Of a DNA stretch of 64,000 nt, positions 45,782-59,220 are shown in pieces (the stretch's first letter is position 1; each line of letters begins with the position of its first letter). The notes beneath the pieces were generated by a model. That model was given only the letters and a program-made list of their open reading frames with translations, searched no databases and was not told the DNA's origin. Where the stretch lies: contig NC_084599.1 of NCBI RefSeq assembly GCF_033807715.1, forward strand, positions 2,386,501 through 2,450,500, written 5' to 3'. The position numbers and the translations under genes are program-made. This DNA is from Cololabis saira (lineage: Eukaryota; Chordata; Actinopteri; Beloniformes; Belonidae).

Positions 45782-47690
45782 TTAACCTGGTACTGTCTTT
45801 GGGTCAAAATGACCTCATTCTCCTGTTCCTTCTTTCCTCCTGCTCTCTCCTTCCTTCTCCCTTCCTCTTTTCTTCCTTCCTTCCTTCCTTCCTTCCTTCC
45901 TTCCTTCCTTCCTTCCTTCCTTTTCCCCTTCCTTCCTTCCTTCCGTCCTTCCTTCTTTTTTCCCTTCCTTCCTCCTTTTTTCCCTTCCTTCCTCCTTTTT
46001 TCCCTCCCTCCCTTCCTTCCTTCCTTCCTTCCTTCCTTCCTTCCTTCCTTCCTTCCTTCCTTCCTTCCTTCCTTCCTTTTCCCCTTCCTTCCTTCCTTCC
46101 GTCCTTCCTTCTTTTTTCCCTTCCTTCCTCCTTTTTTCCCTTCCTTCCTCCTTTTTTCCCTCCCTCCCTTCCTTCCTTCCTTCCTTCCTTCCTTCCTTCC
46201 TTCCTTCCTTCCTTCCTCCCGTCCTTCCTTCTTTTTTCCTTTCCTTCCTTCTTTTCTCCCTTCCTTCCTTCCTTCCTTCCTTCCTTCCTTCCTTCCTTCC
46301 TTCCTTCCTTCCTTCCTTCCTTCCTTCTTTCCTTCCTTCTTTTTCCCCTTCCTTCCTTCTTTCCTCCCTTCCTTCCTCCCTTCCTTCCTTCCTTCCTTCC
46401 TTCCTTCCTTCCTTCCTTCCTTCCTTCCTTCCTTCCTTCCTTCCTTCCTTCCTTCCTTCCTTCCTTCCTTCCTTCCTTCCTTCCGTCCTTCCTTCTTTTT
46501 TCCCTTCCTTCCTCCTTTTTTCCCTTCCTTCCTCCTTTTTTCCCTTCCTTCCTTCCTTCCTTCCTTCCTTCCTTCCTTCCTTCCTTCCTTCCTTCCTTCC
46601 TTCCTTCCTTCCTTCCTTCCTTCCTTCCTTCCTTTTCCCCTTCCTTCCTTCCTTCCGTCCTTCCTTCTTTTTTCCCTTCCTTCCTCCTTTTTTCCCTTCC
46701 TTCCTCCTTTTTTCCCTCCCTCCCTTCCTTCCTTCCTTCCTTCCTTCCTTCCTTCCTTCCTTCCTTCCTTCCTTCCTTCCTTCCTTCCTTCCTTCCTTCC
46801 TTTTCCCCTTCCTTCCTTCCTTCCTTCCGTCCTTCCTTCTTTTTTCCCTTCCTTCCTCCTTTTTTCCCTTCCTTCCTCCTTTTTTCCCTCCCTCCCTTCC
46901 TTCCTTCCTTCCTTCCTTCCTTCCTTCCTTCCTTCCTTCCTTCCTTCCTTCCTTCCTTCCTTCCTTCCTTCCTTCCTTCCTCCCGTCCTTCCTTCTTTTT
47001 TCCTTTCCTTCCTTCTTTTCTCCCTTCCTTCCTTCTTTTCTCCCTTCCTTCCTTCCTTCCTTCCTTCCTTCCTTCTTTCCTTCCTTCTTTTTCCCCTTCC
47101 TTCCTTCTTTCCTCCCTTCCTTCCTCCCTTCCTTCCTTCCTTCCTTCCTTCCTTCCTTCCTTCCTTCCTTCCTTCCTTCCTTCCTTCCTTCCTTCCTTCC
47201 TCCCTTTTTCCCTTCCTTCTTTCTTTCCTCCCTTCCTTCCTTCCTTCCTTCCTTCTTTCCTCCCGTCCTTCCTTCTTTTTTCCTTTCTTTCCTTCTTTCC
47301 TCCCTTCCTTCCTTCCTTCCTTCCTTCCTTCTTTCCCTCCGTCCTTCATTCCTTCTTTTTTCCCTTCCTTCCTTCTTTCCTCCCTTCTTTCCTTCTTTTC
47401 TCCCTTCCTTCCTTCTTTCCTTCCTTCTTTTCTCCCTTCCTTCCTTCTTTCCTCCCTTCCTTCCTTCCTTCCTTCTTTTCTCCCTTCCGTCCGTCCGTCC
47501 GTCCGTCCGTCCGTCCGTCCGTCCGTCCGTCCGTCCGTCCGTCCGTCCGTCCGTCCGTCCCTCCCTCCCTCCCTCCGTCCCTCCCTCCCTCCGTCCGTCC
47601 CTCCCTCCGTCCCTCCCTCCCTCCCTCCCTCCGTCCCTCCCTCCCTCCCTCCCTCCCTCCGTCCCTCCCTCCGTCCGAGGCAGCATGTGG
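45782..47690. mobile_element. piggyBac-like MITE, copy 3, right end missing, giant TTCC array
   Basis: The left TTAA (45782-45785) is followed by CCTGGTACTGTCTTTGGGTC and the same CTCATTCTCCTGTTCC entry as copy 1. From about 45850 to 47680 the sequence is a polypyrimidine array. No matching right terminal repeat follows, so the element is truncated or the array ran past it. Frames of 628-672 codons on both strands are translations of the array (PSFL or EGRK repeats) and not genes. Confidence 0.8.
45870..47680 (+). repeat. Higher-order (TTCC)n/(TCCG)n/(TCCC)n array
   Basis: TTCC runs are separated by recurring spacers such as CTTTTTTCCCTCCCTCCC, TTTTCCCC and CTTCCGTCCTTCC. A block containing CCTCCCGTCC, CTTTTTTCCTTTCC and CTTCTTTTTCCCC occurs at 46216-46390 and again at 46979-47130, about 750 bp on. 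The last 200 bp change to (GTCC)n and then mixed CTCC/GTCC units. Confidence 0.9.
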
Positions 47691-48534
47691 ACCAACCGCA
47701 CTGCAAACAGCAGTTAGGGCAGCCGGCCCGCTGGGTGGAGACGGGAGTATTCTGGTTCTGAAATGATAAAGGTGAGCCGGCAGGCAAATCCCACTCAAGC
47801 TTTGTGTGTTAGAGGTTATAAGTAATTATGTGTTATGAGGATGGAGCGGATGACACAAAAAAAGGAAATAGAGACAGCAGTGGTGGTTGTGGCCAGGGAA
47901 ACAGAAGGCAGTGGGCCAGGGGAGGGAGGACGTGCAGGACCAGATACTGAGGGTCAGCAGCAGCAGCAGCTTTGGCCAGACTGTTTGCAGGAATGTCTGC
48001 GAGAAGAGTGACCGCCATAGTTGCAGAACATGCACGACCAGAACTGTCAGCATATGCACGAGAGGAGACGGTGGAAGCTGAAGAAACATGCTTGCCACTG
48101 GTGTGTGTGTGACGAGTGCGACAGGAAACACGGTCACCCCAACGTACGGCCAACTGAAGCCAGACAAAGTAAATACTCTGGTCTTCACACTGGTATTCAC
48201 ATTTTGCAGGTATTGCAAGATTCTACGGCAGGTATTGCTCGGTTCGGTCAGTATTGCACATGGAAAAAGTCAGTTTGAGTATTTAGCAGTCTTGAGTGTA
48301 GTTATGGTTCTATGCCAGTCTTCCTGTTTGTGTCCTTTTAGAGATTATTTATTTTTATAGTTGTTATTGTTTTAATATATCTATTTTTTAAACCATGCAC
48401 CTTAAAGAAGATTGCATCCAATTTCGTTGTATCTGTACAAATGACAATAAAGACATTCTATTCATTCTATTCTCTTCTCGGCAAAGTCTGTTTGATAGAA
48501 ATTTGGAATACCTTGTAAGCTATCAGATATGCTG
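47691..48534. other. Mostly unannotated DNA with a LINE 3' tail
   Basis: At 48395-48475 GCATCCAATTTCGTTGTATC, then CAATAAAGACATTCT and a (ATTCT)n end form a LINE-like 3' tail on the plus strand. The preceding part (47830-48300) has frames on both strands but no recognised family. Confidence 0.5.
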
Positions 48535-48911
48535 TAGCAACTCATAATGTAATAACTTAAATGTAATAAAAGTTAATAATGTAATAATCGGCTCATAATG
48601 TAATAAAATCATGAGCGCATAACGTAATAACGGCTTTGTGCATGATGTAATAATGTAATAACTTATTACATTATGAGCCTTACTGGCGCCGCTGATAATA
48701 TAATAACAGCTCATAAAGTAATAACAGCTCATAAAGTAATAACATCTCATAATGTAATAACATCTCATAATGTAATAACAGCTCATAAAGTAATAACATC
48801 TCATAATGTAATAACAGCTCATAAAGTAATAACAGCTCATAATGTAATAACAGCTCATAATGCTCATTATTAACTTTTATTACATTTAAGTTATTACATT
48901 ATGAGTTGTTA
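48535..48911. mobile_element. Foldback element with ~20-bp internal repeats
   Basis: The left arm CAACTCATAATGTAATAACT + TAAATGTAATAAAAGTTAAT is exactly inverted at the right (ATTAACTTTTATTACATTTA + AGTTATTACATTATGAGTTG). Between them lie about a dozen tandem variants of GTAATAACAGCTCATAA. There is no ORF beyond repeat translations. The duplication is not clear. Confidence 0.75.
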
Positions 48912-49614
<703 letters not shown>

Positions 49615-50292
49615 GTCATTACTGGGCTTGTTTGGGTATGAATTGGTAAGAAGTCGATATGGAGCAAAACACTTTGCATTGTAAATTCCCTTGAGACGCC
49701 TTTTACTGTGAACTGGTCCAAAACTAATGAAGTGAATTAGGATTTAATTGAGATGGTTAAATCAAACTGTTCTTAGAGAAGAGGAAAAGCACTTTTTCCA
49801 CAGTGAAAAGCCATCACTATTCTTACTTGCTCCTATTTCAGCGAGGACCTGATTGCTGTCATCGTGTTTGAACCAGCAACCTGAGGCTCGACGCCTGGCA
49901 AAGACGTATTGTCTCGTGATCGTGATCTTGTGAATCTCATGAGACTCCAGCTGCTTCACAGCATAATGCAGCTGCTTATTTATAGCCACTTCAGGTACTT
50001 GGGCAGCTGCACGGTGGGCAAGCTTGTGGAAATGAAAAGGAAAATCCCCTCACAGCCCTCCGGAGTCTGGGCTGAGAATTCTCTCTGCTCACACATCTGG
50101 CACCAAATATAAAACCTTATTGATGGGACTGCCGTCTGCAAAGATCCAGCCACATATTAAAGGTAGCTCCCTCTGACGGAGCGGTATCTGATTGAATACA
50201 AACCAATATTGGAAAATGCTCATATCAAGCCAAACACAGGGTGCCACATGTGCCCACAGGCCTGGGTGGGCGGGGGTTCATACTTGCAAACA
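49615..50292. other. Unannotated DNA
   Basis: No supported feature. Confidence 0.5.
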
Positions 50293-50425
<133 letters not shown>

Positions 50426-50986
50426 ACTTTGTTGTTTGGTCTCAAAGAGAAGATGCTGTGACACGCCACATGAAACTGTCACCAAAAACTAAGTCAGAGA
50501 TGAGAATGCACCGCTGGATTATCCATGCCTACTGGGAGAGAAAGATTGGAGCTTAGTGAAAAAGAAAGAGGGGCAGGCCATGCAAACAAAGGGTCAAGAA
50601 AGAGGAGAGGAATAGAGGGGGTGAAAGATTGAGGAAATACAACAGTAGGATATGGAGGGATGGTATATATTGTACAAAGAGGTGTCTTTGGGGAGTTGCT
50701 GTCAGATCTCTAGAGGAATGGAAGGATAAAGGAAGAGCTTCACACACAAACACACTCAGACGCCAGCAGGCTCATGTAGACTGCCATCTTTTGAAGCCTT
50801 TGGAAAAACGTGACAAACATACTCACAAAATACTTTGCTTTAGCTCAGACTTCATATCGTCAGCAATGAAAGATGGAACATCCTCTGAATGATGAGCAAA
50901 TAGCAGTGTCAAAGTAGCACGATAATCAGAGGTGCATGAAACTGCCCAAACATGGACATGTGCATGATGGTCCCTTTGATACCTGA
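50426..50986. other. Unannotated DNA
   Basis: No gene supported. Purine-rich near 50555-50640. Confidence 0.45.
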
Positions 50987-51091
50987 GATGGATAGATGGA
51001 TAGATGGATAGATGGATAGATAGATGGATAGATAGATGGATAGATGGATAGATAGATGGATAGATGGATAGATGGATAGATGGATAGATGG
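50987..51091. repeat. (GATA/GATG)n microsatellite
   Basis: About 26 tetranucleotides alternating GATG and GATA. Confidence 0.95.
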
Positions 51092-51095
51092 AAGT

Positions 51096-51230
51096 AGGGG
51101 TGTAACAATATATCGTGCCACGAAATTTCGCGATACAAAAACATCACGATAGTGTACGTGTTGTGGAGGTGACAAACTGTATCGTGATATTGGGTTATTA
51201 ATATTAATCTATTGTGTTGACTAGTAACGT
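51096..51230 (+). mobile_element. Possible hAT-like terminal fragment
   Basis: TAGGGGTGTAACAATATATC followed by GTGCCACGAAATTTCGCGAT has the look of the left end of a fish hAT element. The right end is not found. Another possible fragment starts at 51794 (TAGGGCTGGGACTCGATTAA). Confidence 0.35.
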
Positions 51231-52439
51231 GCAGTGTATTGGTGCCGACCGCGCCTCGACCCGCGGACCAAAATCTTCCTCCGCTCCAAACACTCAGATC
51301 GGTTTTGACTGTCCGTGACGTCACTCTACGCGACGTTGTTGTCGCAATTACATGACGGCACACAATACACGCGCTGGGTGACGCCTCCGCTCCGACGTCG
51401 TTGCTACGGCAACCCGTCAGATCAGTCAATGATGTGGCCCAGTCTGAACAGAGACAGATCCGATTTGGACACTTGCTAAAAACAGTGTGGACAGTCAGCC
51501 CTGAAAATGGGATATGAGAAGGAATCAGATATGAATGAGATTTGCCTGCAGTCTGAACGCGGCCTTAGTGTCATAAACCTTAGGATTACTTGCTCTCCTG
51601 TTTCCCTCACATACGCCTTTCTACTACTGACGTCTTCTCCAAACAGGATTCATCTTCATGGAGAACAGTTGCCCATCGTCGACGGTCGAATACTAGTATT
51701 TCAAATCAAACCCTCTGCATCTGCTTTGATTCCCCTCCAACGGTTCCCACGTTCTTCTTGTCCTATAAATTAATCAACATATAATATAATAATTAGGGCT
51801 GGGACTCGATTAAAAAAAATTATCAAATTAATTACAGGCTTTGTAATTAATTAATCGCAATTAATTGCAATTTGATTGCATATCAATTTTAGACCTGAGA
51901 ACAATGAGATTTCCTTTTTTTTGTTTGTTTCAAATGGGTTTTTGTATACGAGTGAATGATTAACTAGTGAAACCACATGTTCAATTTATGAAACAGTTTA
52001 TTTTTATCAAGGTGGTGCTTCACCAAGAACAAATCAGTGCAGTTTGCTATAAAGTGCAGTAAATTAAATATATGCAGCATGCACATTGAATGAGACAGGT
52101 AGCCTATAGACAAGGACCTTCTGTAAACACTTAAATATAACAAAATACTTTCAACTGTTTCAAGTACATTCCAGAACATGGAAACACATTAGAAAACAGA
52201 GCACGCTTCCATCCATCCCTTTTTTAAAACTACATTTCCATCCACGGGACCAACGAGACCCTTTTCATCTGCAACTTCATTCATCCAAGTCTTAAACTTC
52301 AGATGCGTCTTCTTCCCGTTTCAACCAGCCCACCGGTACCAGGGCAAACACTGCAGAACTCTGAGGGTCACGCTCTCTGATCTCTGGTGCATTTAACATA
52401 AATCTGGGTGCACTCCTATGTCAGGAGCAGGAGGAAACA
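51231..52439. other. Unannotated DNA
   Basis: Apart from the AT-rich TTAATTAATCGCAATTAATT block at 51840-51870, no feature is supported. Confidence 0.45.
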
Positions 52440-52700
52440 CAGGGGGATGCATCCCCAATCACCCGGATTATCCACTACCTGACAAACAGAGCGGTCTGTG
52501 AGAGTAAAGTGTGGTGTATCCCAGCGGGCGGTTCACGGCAGGAGCACCACAGGGGACTGTAATCTCACAGTGTGTCTTCACTCTCCACACGTCACACTTC
52601 CAGGACAACTCAAACCCTGAAATCTCCAGAAATACTGAGAAGACTCTGCTGTTGTGGGAGGTGTCAGTGGTGGAGAAGAAGCCGAGTGCAGAGAACCAGG
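52440..52700 (+). pseudogene. LINE reverse transcriptase fragment (PQGTV block)
   Basis: ITRIIHYLTNRAVCE-like residues in one frame, then GAPQGTVISQCVFTLHTSHF in another, match the region before the catalytic Asp pair of a fish non-LTR reverse transcriptase, where PQGTVLSP is the usual motif. Frame changes and a short length show it is dead. Confidence 0.6.
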
Positions 52701-53628
52701 TATAGCAACAATCACTCCATGTTGAATCTCTAAAAGACCAAAAAAATGAATGTTGATGTAAGTAGGAAGACAAATAAATCAAATAATATATCCATCCTGG
52801 AAAACATAGATGGAGGTGGTGAAGGGGAGCGTACAGGCTACTGGAGTAGGTTTACCTGGAGAACAGATAGGAAGGGAGATGGCATTTCTATTTGCAGGAC
52901 TTAAGGCTCTGAAGAAGAAGGTAAAACCTTTTGCAGCTAGATATTGCATATCTTCATTCATTTACAGTGAGTGCAGTTAAATGTGCATTGACCTAGAAGG
53001 GCACGAAACACCTGAGCCAGTGGGGGGAAAAAGAACAAACCCGTAGAAATGAGTAGATCTCTGCAGTAAAAACAGAACATTGCATGAGAGGCTGAATATC
53101 CCAGACAACTATACAACTAGCAGTTAAACAACGGTGTCCTCAGTTAAACACGTTGATTCAGTGTGGACAAGAGCCCTTTACCACTATGTTGTTCTTTGTG
53201 ATGTTTTTAATTGTATTCCATTACATTACTTATTTGCACTATCTTCCCTTTGATGGAATAATAATTAAGTAATACTGAACTAAACGGGAATCAAACTTGT
53301 GTGAATTGACTTGAACTAAATCCGATTTGATTTGAATGAACTGAAATAAACGACAAACCCTTCTTTCCTGTTCGCTGTAAAACAATATTGATCCGTTGAT
53401 CCTCTCACGCTCTGGTCTTTGTTACCAGAGTCGTTAAGGACAACGGTGACGGGGCTTTCATGGAGCGTTCAGGAATTCCCTGTCCAGCTTCTGCTTCTTA
53501 ACATCCATACCATTTTATCCAAAGCGACTTACTTGCATGTTTATTTTAGGACCCACACAAGCCCGGGGGAACATGCAAAACATTCAGAAAGGGCCACTTT
53601 TAGTTTGTAAACATATATATATATATAT
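52701..53628. other. Unannotated DNA
   Basis: No supported gene or element. A short TA run precedes the MITE at 53629. Confidence 0.45.
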
Positions 53629-54166
53629 ATACCGTATTTTACGCACTATAAGGCGCACCTAAAAGCCTTTAATTTTCTCAAAAACCGGCAGTGCGCCTTA
53701 TAATGCATGAATGATATTTGATCATTACGGTAATTTCTGTTACTATAGTCAGGGGGATTGTGGGTAATGTAGTCAGGGGGATTGTGGGTAATGTAGTCAG
53801 GGGGATTGTGGGTAATGTAGTTGGTGTCGCGGAAGTAACGGCGCTAAAAACGTCAGGAATCGTCACAGACGTTCAAGACAACAGCAGCAACGCTGACTCA
53901 CATGATGGAGACTTTGACGAGCAAAGCTGGTTTTTATTTTGTTATTAAAGTTTGACATACGGTACTTTTCTTCTTGTTTTTTTTTTGCATTTGCTGTAGG
54001 ATTCTGTAGCATTTCCTGTAGCAGCTCCATCAGGTAGATACGTAGCTCAACCCCAGCCACTATAGTTGGTATTTTACCAGATATTTAGTGCGCCTTATAT
54101 ATGGAACACGTTTTAAAATACGTTATTCATTGAAGGTGCGCCTTATAGTGTGGAAAATACAGTATG
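53629..54166. mobile_element. MITE with ACCGTATTTT ends and internal 24-bp repeats
   Basis: The left end ACCGTATTTTACGCACTATA + AGGCGCACCT is inverted at the right (AGGTGCGCCTTATAGTGTGG + AAAATACAGT). A TA step at both ends suits a Tc1/mariner-type MITE. Inside, TAGTCAGGGGGATTGTGGGT + AATG is repeated three times (53750-53820), which gives the VRGIVGNV frame. A piece of its interior (GCATTTGCTGTAGGATTCTG) recurs in reverse at 56940-56975. Confidence 0.75.
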
Positions 54167-55494
54167 TATATATACTAGGGCTGTCAATTTAGCGCGATAA
54201 TTACATTAATTAATTACACTGCTAATTAACGCGTTATGAAAATGAATGCAATTAATTATGAGTGTCAAAATGCGCAAGTATTTTAAATGTGTCCCATTGA
54301 GGGAGCCGTAGTTCACTTGGCAGTTACAGGTCACTTCCCTCCTGCTGCTGGTCAAACTAACAAAGACCTGACAGACCTGGACGACTCAGGGGAGACTCAG
54401 CAAATCTTTGCTGGGCCTTTGAACGGCAAGTTTATGTAGAAAAAGAAAGAAGACGGGACTATCAACAAGAACGCAGTGATTTGTACATTTTGTAAAAAAG
54501 AATGTTCCTATCAGCGGAGCTGCTCCAGCCTGAATTATCATTTAAACGCTAAACATGTCTGGATAAGTTCCACTGTAAACGTTACAGCTACTAGTGCTTG
54601 AATCGCTGTATTCAGTCAGCTTTAGTTTTAATTTTGATTTGAGACTCAGCCTTAGGCCACGTTTCCACACAGCCAGGTATTTACAAACATTTCCCCCTCT
54701 ACGTTTTTAAAAATACCATAATTTCCAGGAACCTGCATAAATATCTGTTAAGGTGCTATGAGCAGCCAAACCTACAGGGGGCAGTGTAACGAGAAGATAA
54801 AGTCATGCTAGCCAATCAGAATCCTGGAAAAAAACATCAACAAATGACACGAGTAACTTCCAGTTACTTCCAAGATGAACCAGAGTCTTTGGTTTGGAGT
54901 GACAGAGAAGTGGAGTTACTTTTAAGTGTGACGTTAGAATATAAAACAGGTAAAATACAAGAAAATATTGACGGTTACAAACTGATTGTAACCACAGGTG
55001 TCACTCATGACGCTGGTGACGTTTCTGTCTCATAATGTGACGTTCTGAAGCCTAAATGTCCGTTTCTCTCCTTTTACAAGCAAACGTGAAGTCGGAGTTT
55101 TTGCAAATCTCCATTTTGGCCGGAGATTTCAGAAAATATAGTTTTTGGAGACTTTGAGCTTCGTTTTTGTGTAAACGAACGAACAAAACGCATGAAAACT
55201 CCACCGTTTTTGCTACGTGTAAACAGGGCCTTATTTTATTTCTGAATTTTATTTATTTTACTGTATTTGCATTGCATTTTGAATAATGCACCTGGCCTAA
55301 TTGGTTTGCTGATGTGCTTGAGCTTTTTCTTTTGAATTTCATTTATGAAACACTTCACCAATAAAAATGTGGATTTCAAATCTTTTCTTCTTAGTGTATT
55401 CAATTGATTAGTCATGCCCTGCAATTTTGCAATGTCCTAAGATTCAAATTCTTTATTTGGGCACCTTTAACAGATATGAGATTAAAATGTGATT
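54167..55494. other. Possible old repeat, nothing firm
   Basis: It starts with TAGGGCTGTCAATTTAGCGC and AT-rich TTAATTAATT words like those at 51.8 kb and on both sides of 55503-55891, so the hAT MITE may sit inside a larger AT-rich repeat. No coding frame is supported. Confidence 0.4.
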
Positions 55495-55899
55495 AATTAG
55501 ATCAGGGGTCGGCAACCCGCGGCTCTAGAGCCGCATGCGGCTCTTTAGCGCCGCCCTGGTGGCTCCTGGAGCTTTTTCAGAAATGTTTGACCTTTTTTTT
55601 CCTTTTTTTCTTTTTTTTTTCTTTTTTTCTTCCTTTTTCCTTTCCTTTTTAATCTCGACATTTCAACTTTTTTCTCAACATTTCAACTTTTTCTCGACAT
55701 TTCGACTTTTTTCTCGAAGTGCATAAGGAAAAAATCTCCCCCAGTTATAACTAATATAGAAACATGCAGCATGTGTTGCCTTCATTCTACGACTTATACA
55801 AGACTTTTCATTTTTTGCGGCTCCAAACATATTTGTTTTTTGTGTTTTTGGTCCAATATGGCTCTAAAACATTTTGGGTTGCCGACCCCTGATTTAGAT
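55495..55899. mobile_element. hAT-like MITE, copy 2
   Basis: The element (55503-55891) has exact inverted ends CAGGGGTCGGCAACC, and flanks AATTAGAT (55495-55502) and ATTTAGAT (55892-55899) agreeing at 7 of 8 bases. It is oriented opposite to copy 1 and has a shorter TTTCTCGACATTTCG region. Confidence 0.85.
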
Positions 55900-55959
55900 T
55901 AATTAATTATAAATCCTGTAATTTATTTCATTTTTTTAATCGCCTATATATATATATAT

Positions 55960-56060
55960 ATACACATACACATACATACATACATACATACATACATACA
56001 TACATACATACATACATACATACATACATACATACATACATACATACATACATACATACA
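55960..56060. repeat. (CATA)n microsatellite
   Basis: About 22 CATA units after a short TA/CA lead-in. Confidence 0.95.
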
Positions 56061-56412
56061 TTTTATTGGGTAGTAAGTACTCACACACACAGGTTCTGAC
56101 AGAAAGCCCCTCAGAGTACTCAGAGTACTCCCATGGCCACCTTTAACATCTTGGGAAACAAACAAGTACACAGTTGCATGATCGGCCCACACCTCTTCAC
56201 TGACTAATGTGCCAGCTCCTTGCAGGCCGGGCCGTGCCGGTCCACGGGTCTTACACACACCACGGGTTTTATAGGCCGGGAGTGAAAGATACTGCTCTGT
56301 GCATGTGTGTTGTACCAACAACCCCCATAAAGCCAAGGTTTCAATAACACATTTTCCTCAGAGAGCACACAAGGGTCTCCTCAAAAATCCAACTGCATCT
56401 CCACACGTGTGC

Positions 56413-56414
<2 letters not shown>

Positions 56415-56468
<54 letters not shown>
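56415..56468 (+). repeat. (GT)n microsatellite
   Basis: About 26 GT units. Confidence 0.95.
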
Positions 56469-56471
<3 letters not shown>

Positions 56472-57261
56472 GAGGTTTATATCCACTGAGAGGGCCATTA
56501 CCGTCTCAGTGCCTTGGCAGCATGAGTCTACAAATGAAGCCAAACAAGCATGGCCACACACGCACACACTCAGGAGATATATGACCTCAGGGTTGGGTAC
56601 GAGGAGCCGGCCGGGTGATGTATAGGTCAAGGTCCCAGTCATAGATCTAACTGATACGATGAACTGGAACCTGAGCTGCATGCACACACCTTTCCTGGCA
56701 GAGCCTGAGCTGGTGAGAGCTGTGAGCAGTGTTGTGCACCAACGGGTTCAATAAACGCGTTCATTTCTGTGAGAACGTTGAACTAAACGCAACATATTTG
56801 CAAATAAAGAACTTGAACGTGAACTTGTTCATTCTGCAGATCACGAACTGGAATTTGAACTGTAGATTATGTGAGTTTCAGCTTCACTGTTTAGGTCCAA
56901 TTATTACGGAATAATCTACCTGATGGAGCTGCGCTACAGGAAATGCTACAGAATCCTACAGCAAATGCAAAAAAAAAACAAGAAGAGACGACGACTTCAC
57001 ACTACATTACCCACAATGCAGTGCACACACTAGCATAGCAACGGCACCAGCTCCATGGCAACGGCGGCCCGAGCCCGGTGCATCTTTACATGACCAGTGA
57101 AGAGAGAGACGTTGCAGACGCAGTGTTAGCGAGCTGTCACATATCACATATCTGCAGGAATTTTACACATCGTCTCCCAAAGAGTCCGACGGTAAAAATC
57201 GAACCTTTCTGTGCGAATGATGTCCACCTGCGCTGAGAAAACAAGTCTGAGCGTCTGCCAT
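56469..57261. other. Unannotated DNA with a MITE fragment
   Basis: At 56930-56990 GAGCTGCGCTACAGGAAATG and CTACAGCAAATGCAAAAAAA match in reverse the interior of the MITE at 53629-54166. The rest has no supported feature. Confidence 0.45.
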
Positions 57262-57375
57262 TGTTTATGTAATAATTGCTCGGGGGTTTATGTTCTGGGT
57301 CTCTGGAAAGTGTCTAGAGACAACTTTTGTTGTATTAGACGCTATATAAATAAAATTGAATTGAATTGAATTGAA
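57262..57375 (+). mobile_element. LINE-like 3' tail, (GAATT)n end, copy 3
   Basis: TTGTTTATGTAATAATTGCT, GGGTCTCTGGAAAGTGTCTA and GACGCTATATAAATAAAATT followed by GAATTGAATTGAATT match copy 1 closely. Confidence 0.75.
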
Positions 57376-58043
57376 CTTTGAACTGGTTCATGAGAAGTAG
57401 GAACTTGCACAACACTGGCTATGAGCTCTTTTGATCCATCACATGCAAATACAAACCATGACGTTTGGCATATCTACCACCCGTCAGTCATTTAGGAGCG
57501 TGCCATAACCAAGCACGCTGTAATTGGTGTACAAATGCTTATTTTCCAGTGTTGTGCAACGTCATCGCAGCCTCCTGCTTGTGGCGAGCCATCTGCTGAG
57601 GTTGATGTGATAACCAGATAATCCACTCCTGATTCTCTTCAGAACACTTTTCACAGCAGCAAACGTCATATGTTGAAGGCAGTTGCTGAAAAGGGAAACA
57701 TTTAAAACCTTGCTTATTACAGCATTACACGAGATTATGGATTTTGGTATTAATACTCTATGAAATCTAAGCCCAAACTGTTCATTTTAAACCTTCACTC
57801 TCGACAGTATTTTCAGCCGAACAGAAAGTCAAGCGATCCCTCTTCTCTTTCTCTTCTCTTTCTTTCTATTGCTCTCTTTCTTTGGTTCCTTCTGAATTTA
57901 ATTTCATTTTTTGATTCTCAGCTGGCCCAATGCAATCTTCATTTAATGATTTGCTTGGATGGTGTAATTAGAAGAGTCTCTTGATGCTTTTTATTGTAAG
58001 TACCATCCACACAGTATGTGTATTGTGTCTGGGATGGTATGTA

Positions 58044-58047
<4 letters not shown>
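57376..58047. other. Unannotated DNA
   Basis: No supported feature; a pyrimidine-rich patch at 57838-57900. Confidence 0.45.
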
Positions 58048-58113
<66 letters not shown>

Positions 58114-58136
58114 CGCGTGCGTGTGTGTGTGTATGT
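58048..58136 (+). repeat. (GT)n microsatellite
   Basis: About 85 bp of GT with GC breaks near 58110. Confidence 0.95.
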
Positions 58137-59020
58137 GTAGTAGGGAGAAAAAGCATTATATACAATATACAATTTATTTCTGTGAGCAGTTTAGTAATAA
58201 GATTGCAGCATAATTGACCGTGGCGCTTCACTCCAGGGCCTCAGTCTCAGTAACACAAAGTATGCATAAATTTGAGGAAACTGGAATATGTCAATTTTGC
58301 ATAGATGTCTTTAAAGTTTACTTACTCAGAATTTTTCTTTTATCATTTTAAAAGTGTAATGAAACTGAAGTGAATGCTATTCGCCAACGTTATGTGATGT
58401 ATATGTGAACAAAGAGAATGAGATTTTCAGTTTTCTTTAGCTTTTTATTTTGTGTATTGAGACAAAAATACGTAAATAGGATGCACAGAAAATAGTAATA
58501 CGTATTGTGTTGGAGATAAAACAAAGTCTTTCAGTGGCTTAAAGCAGCACAATGTAACTTCCAGCTTTTGTTGAGTTTGGCGTCTCCTTTGGACCAAATC
58601 GGTAGTGCTTTACCAGAAAGAACTACATTTCCCATGAGCACCAGCTCGTACTGCCGGAAAACTCCTGTCCCGTCGCTGCATTTGTTTTGATAGTGAATGA
58701 AATAAGACGGGACTGACTTTCAAAACTACTTTTCTGTTTTCAGCGGTCGTTTGCAGGATGGATAGTGAAGAGGTAATGTATCTATTTTTGGATAAACAAT
58801 ATAATATGACGATGTTGAAAAACACTAAGTTCAACTTGGTTTTATTAGTGAAGTCTCCCCCGCCCCCCGTCCTGTTTCAGCGTTTCTACTGCACCTTTTT
58901 CCTGTCACGTTTTTTAGAGACTTCGTCATAAATTAGTAGTCCAACATACTTACTGACAACATAAAAAAATACTTTATAACCTGTGAATAACTGAATGTTT
59001 TGCAGATCAGACCTGCACTA

Positions 59021-59207
59021 TGTTATGTCTGGTAGTTCACAGACATACACTGTAACCTTAAGAACTGTTTTCGGGTTACGACACTGCCCGTTCCGTTTGA
59101 CGGCAGTCAGTGGTTTTTTCATTCATGTTTTGGGTTTGCAAATAAATGGAGTCACGTCAGCTCCGATCTGAGTTAAGTGTCACGTTATCATTTTCCACAA
59201 CATAACA
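59021..59207 (+). repeat. Gypsy 5' LTR
   Basis: It starts TGTTATG and ends CATAACA (7-bp inverse ends). It contains AATAAA in GCAAATAAATGGAG as a probable polyadenylation signal. It differs from the 3' LTR at one site (CTGTAACC against CTGTCACC). Confidence 0.95.
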
Positions 59208-59220
59208 TTGGCGACGAGAG

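Noticed and set aside
45769..47787. Overlapping ORFs of 628-672 codons on both strands
   Set aside because: They are translations of the TTCC array. A 4-bp period without stop codons keeps several frames open, and the peptides are only PSFL or EGRK repeats.
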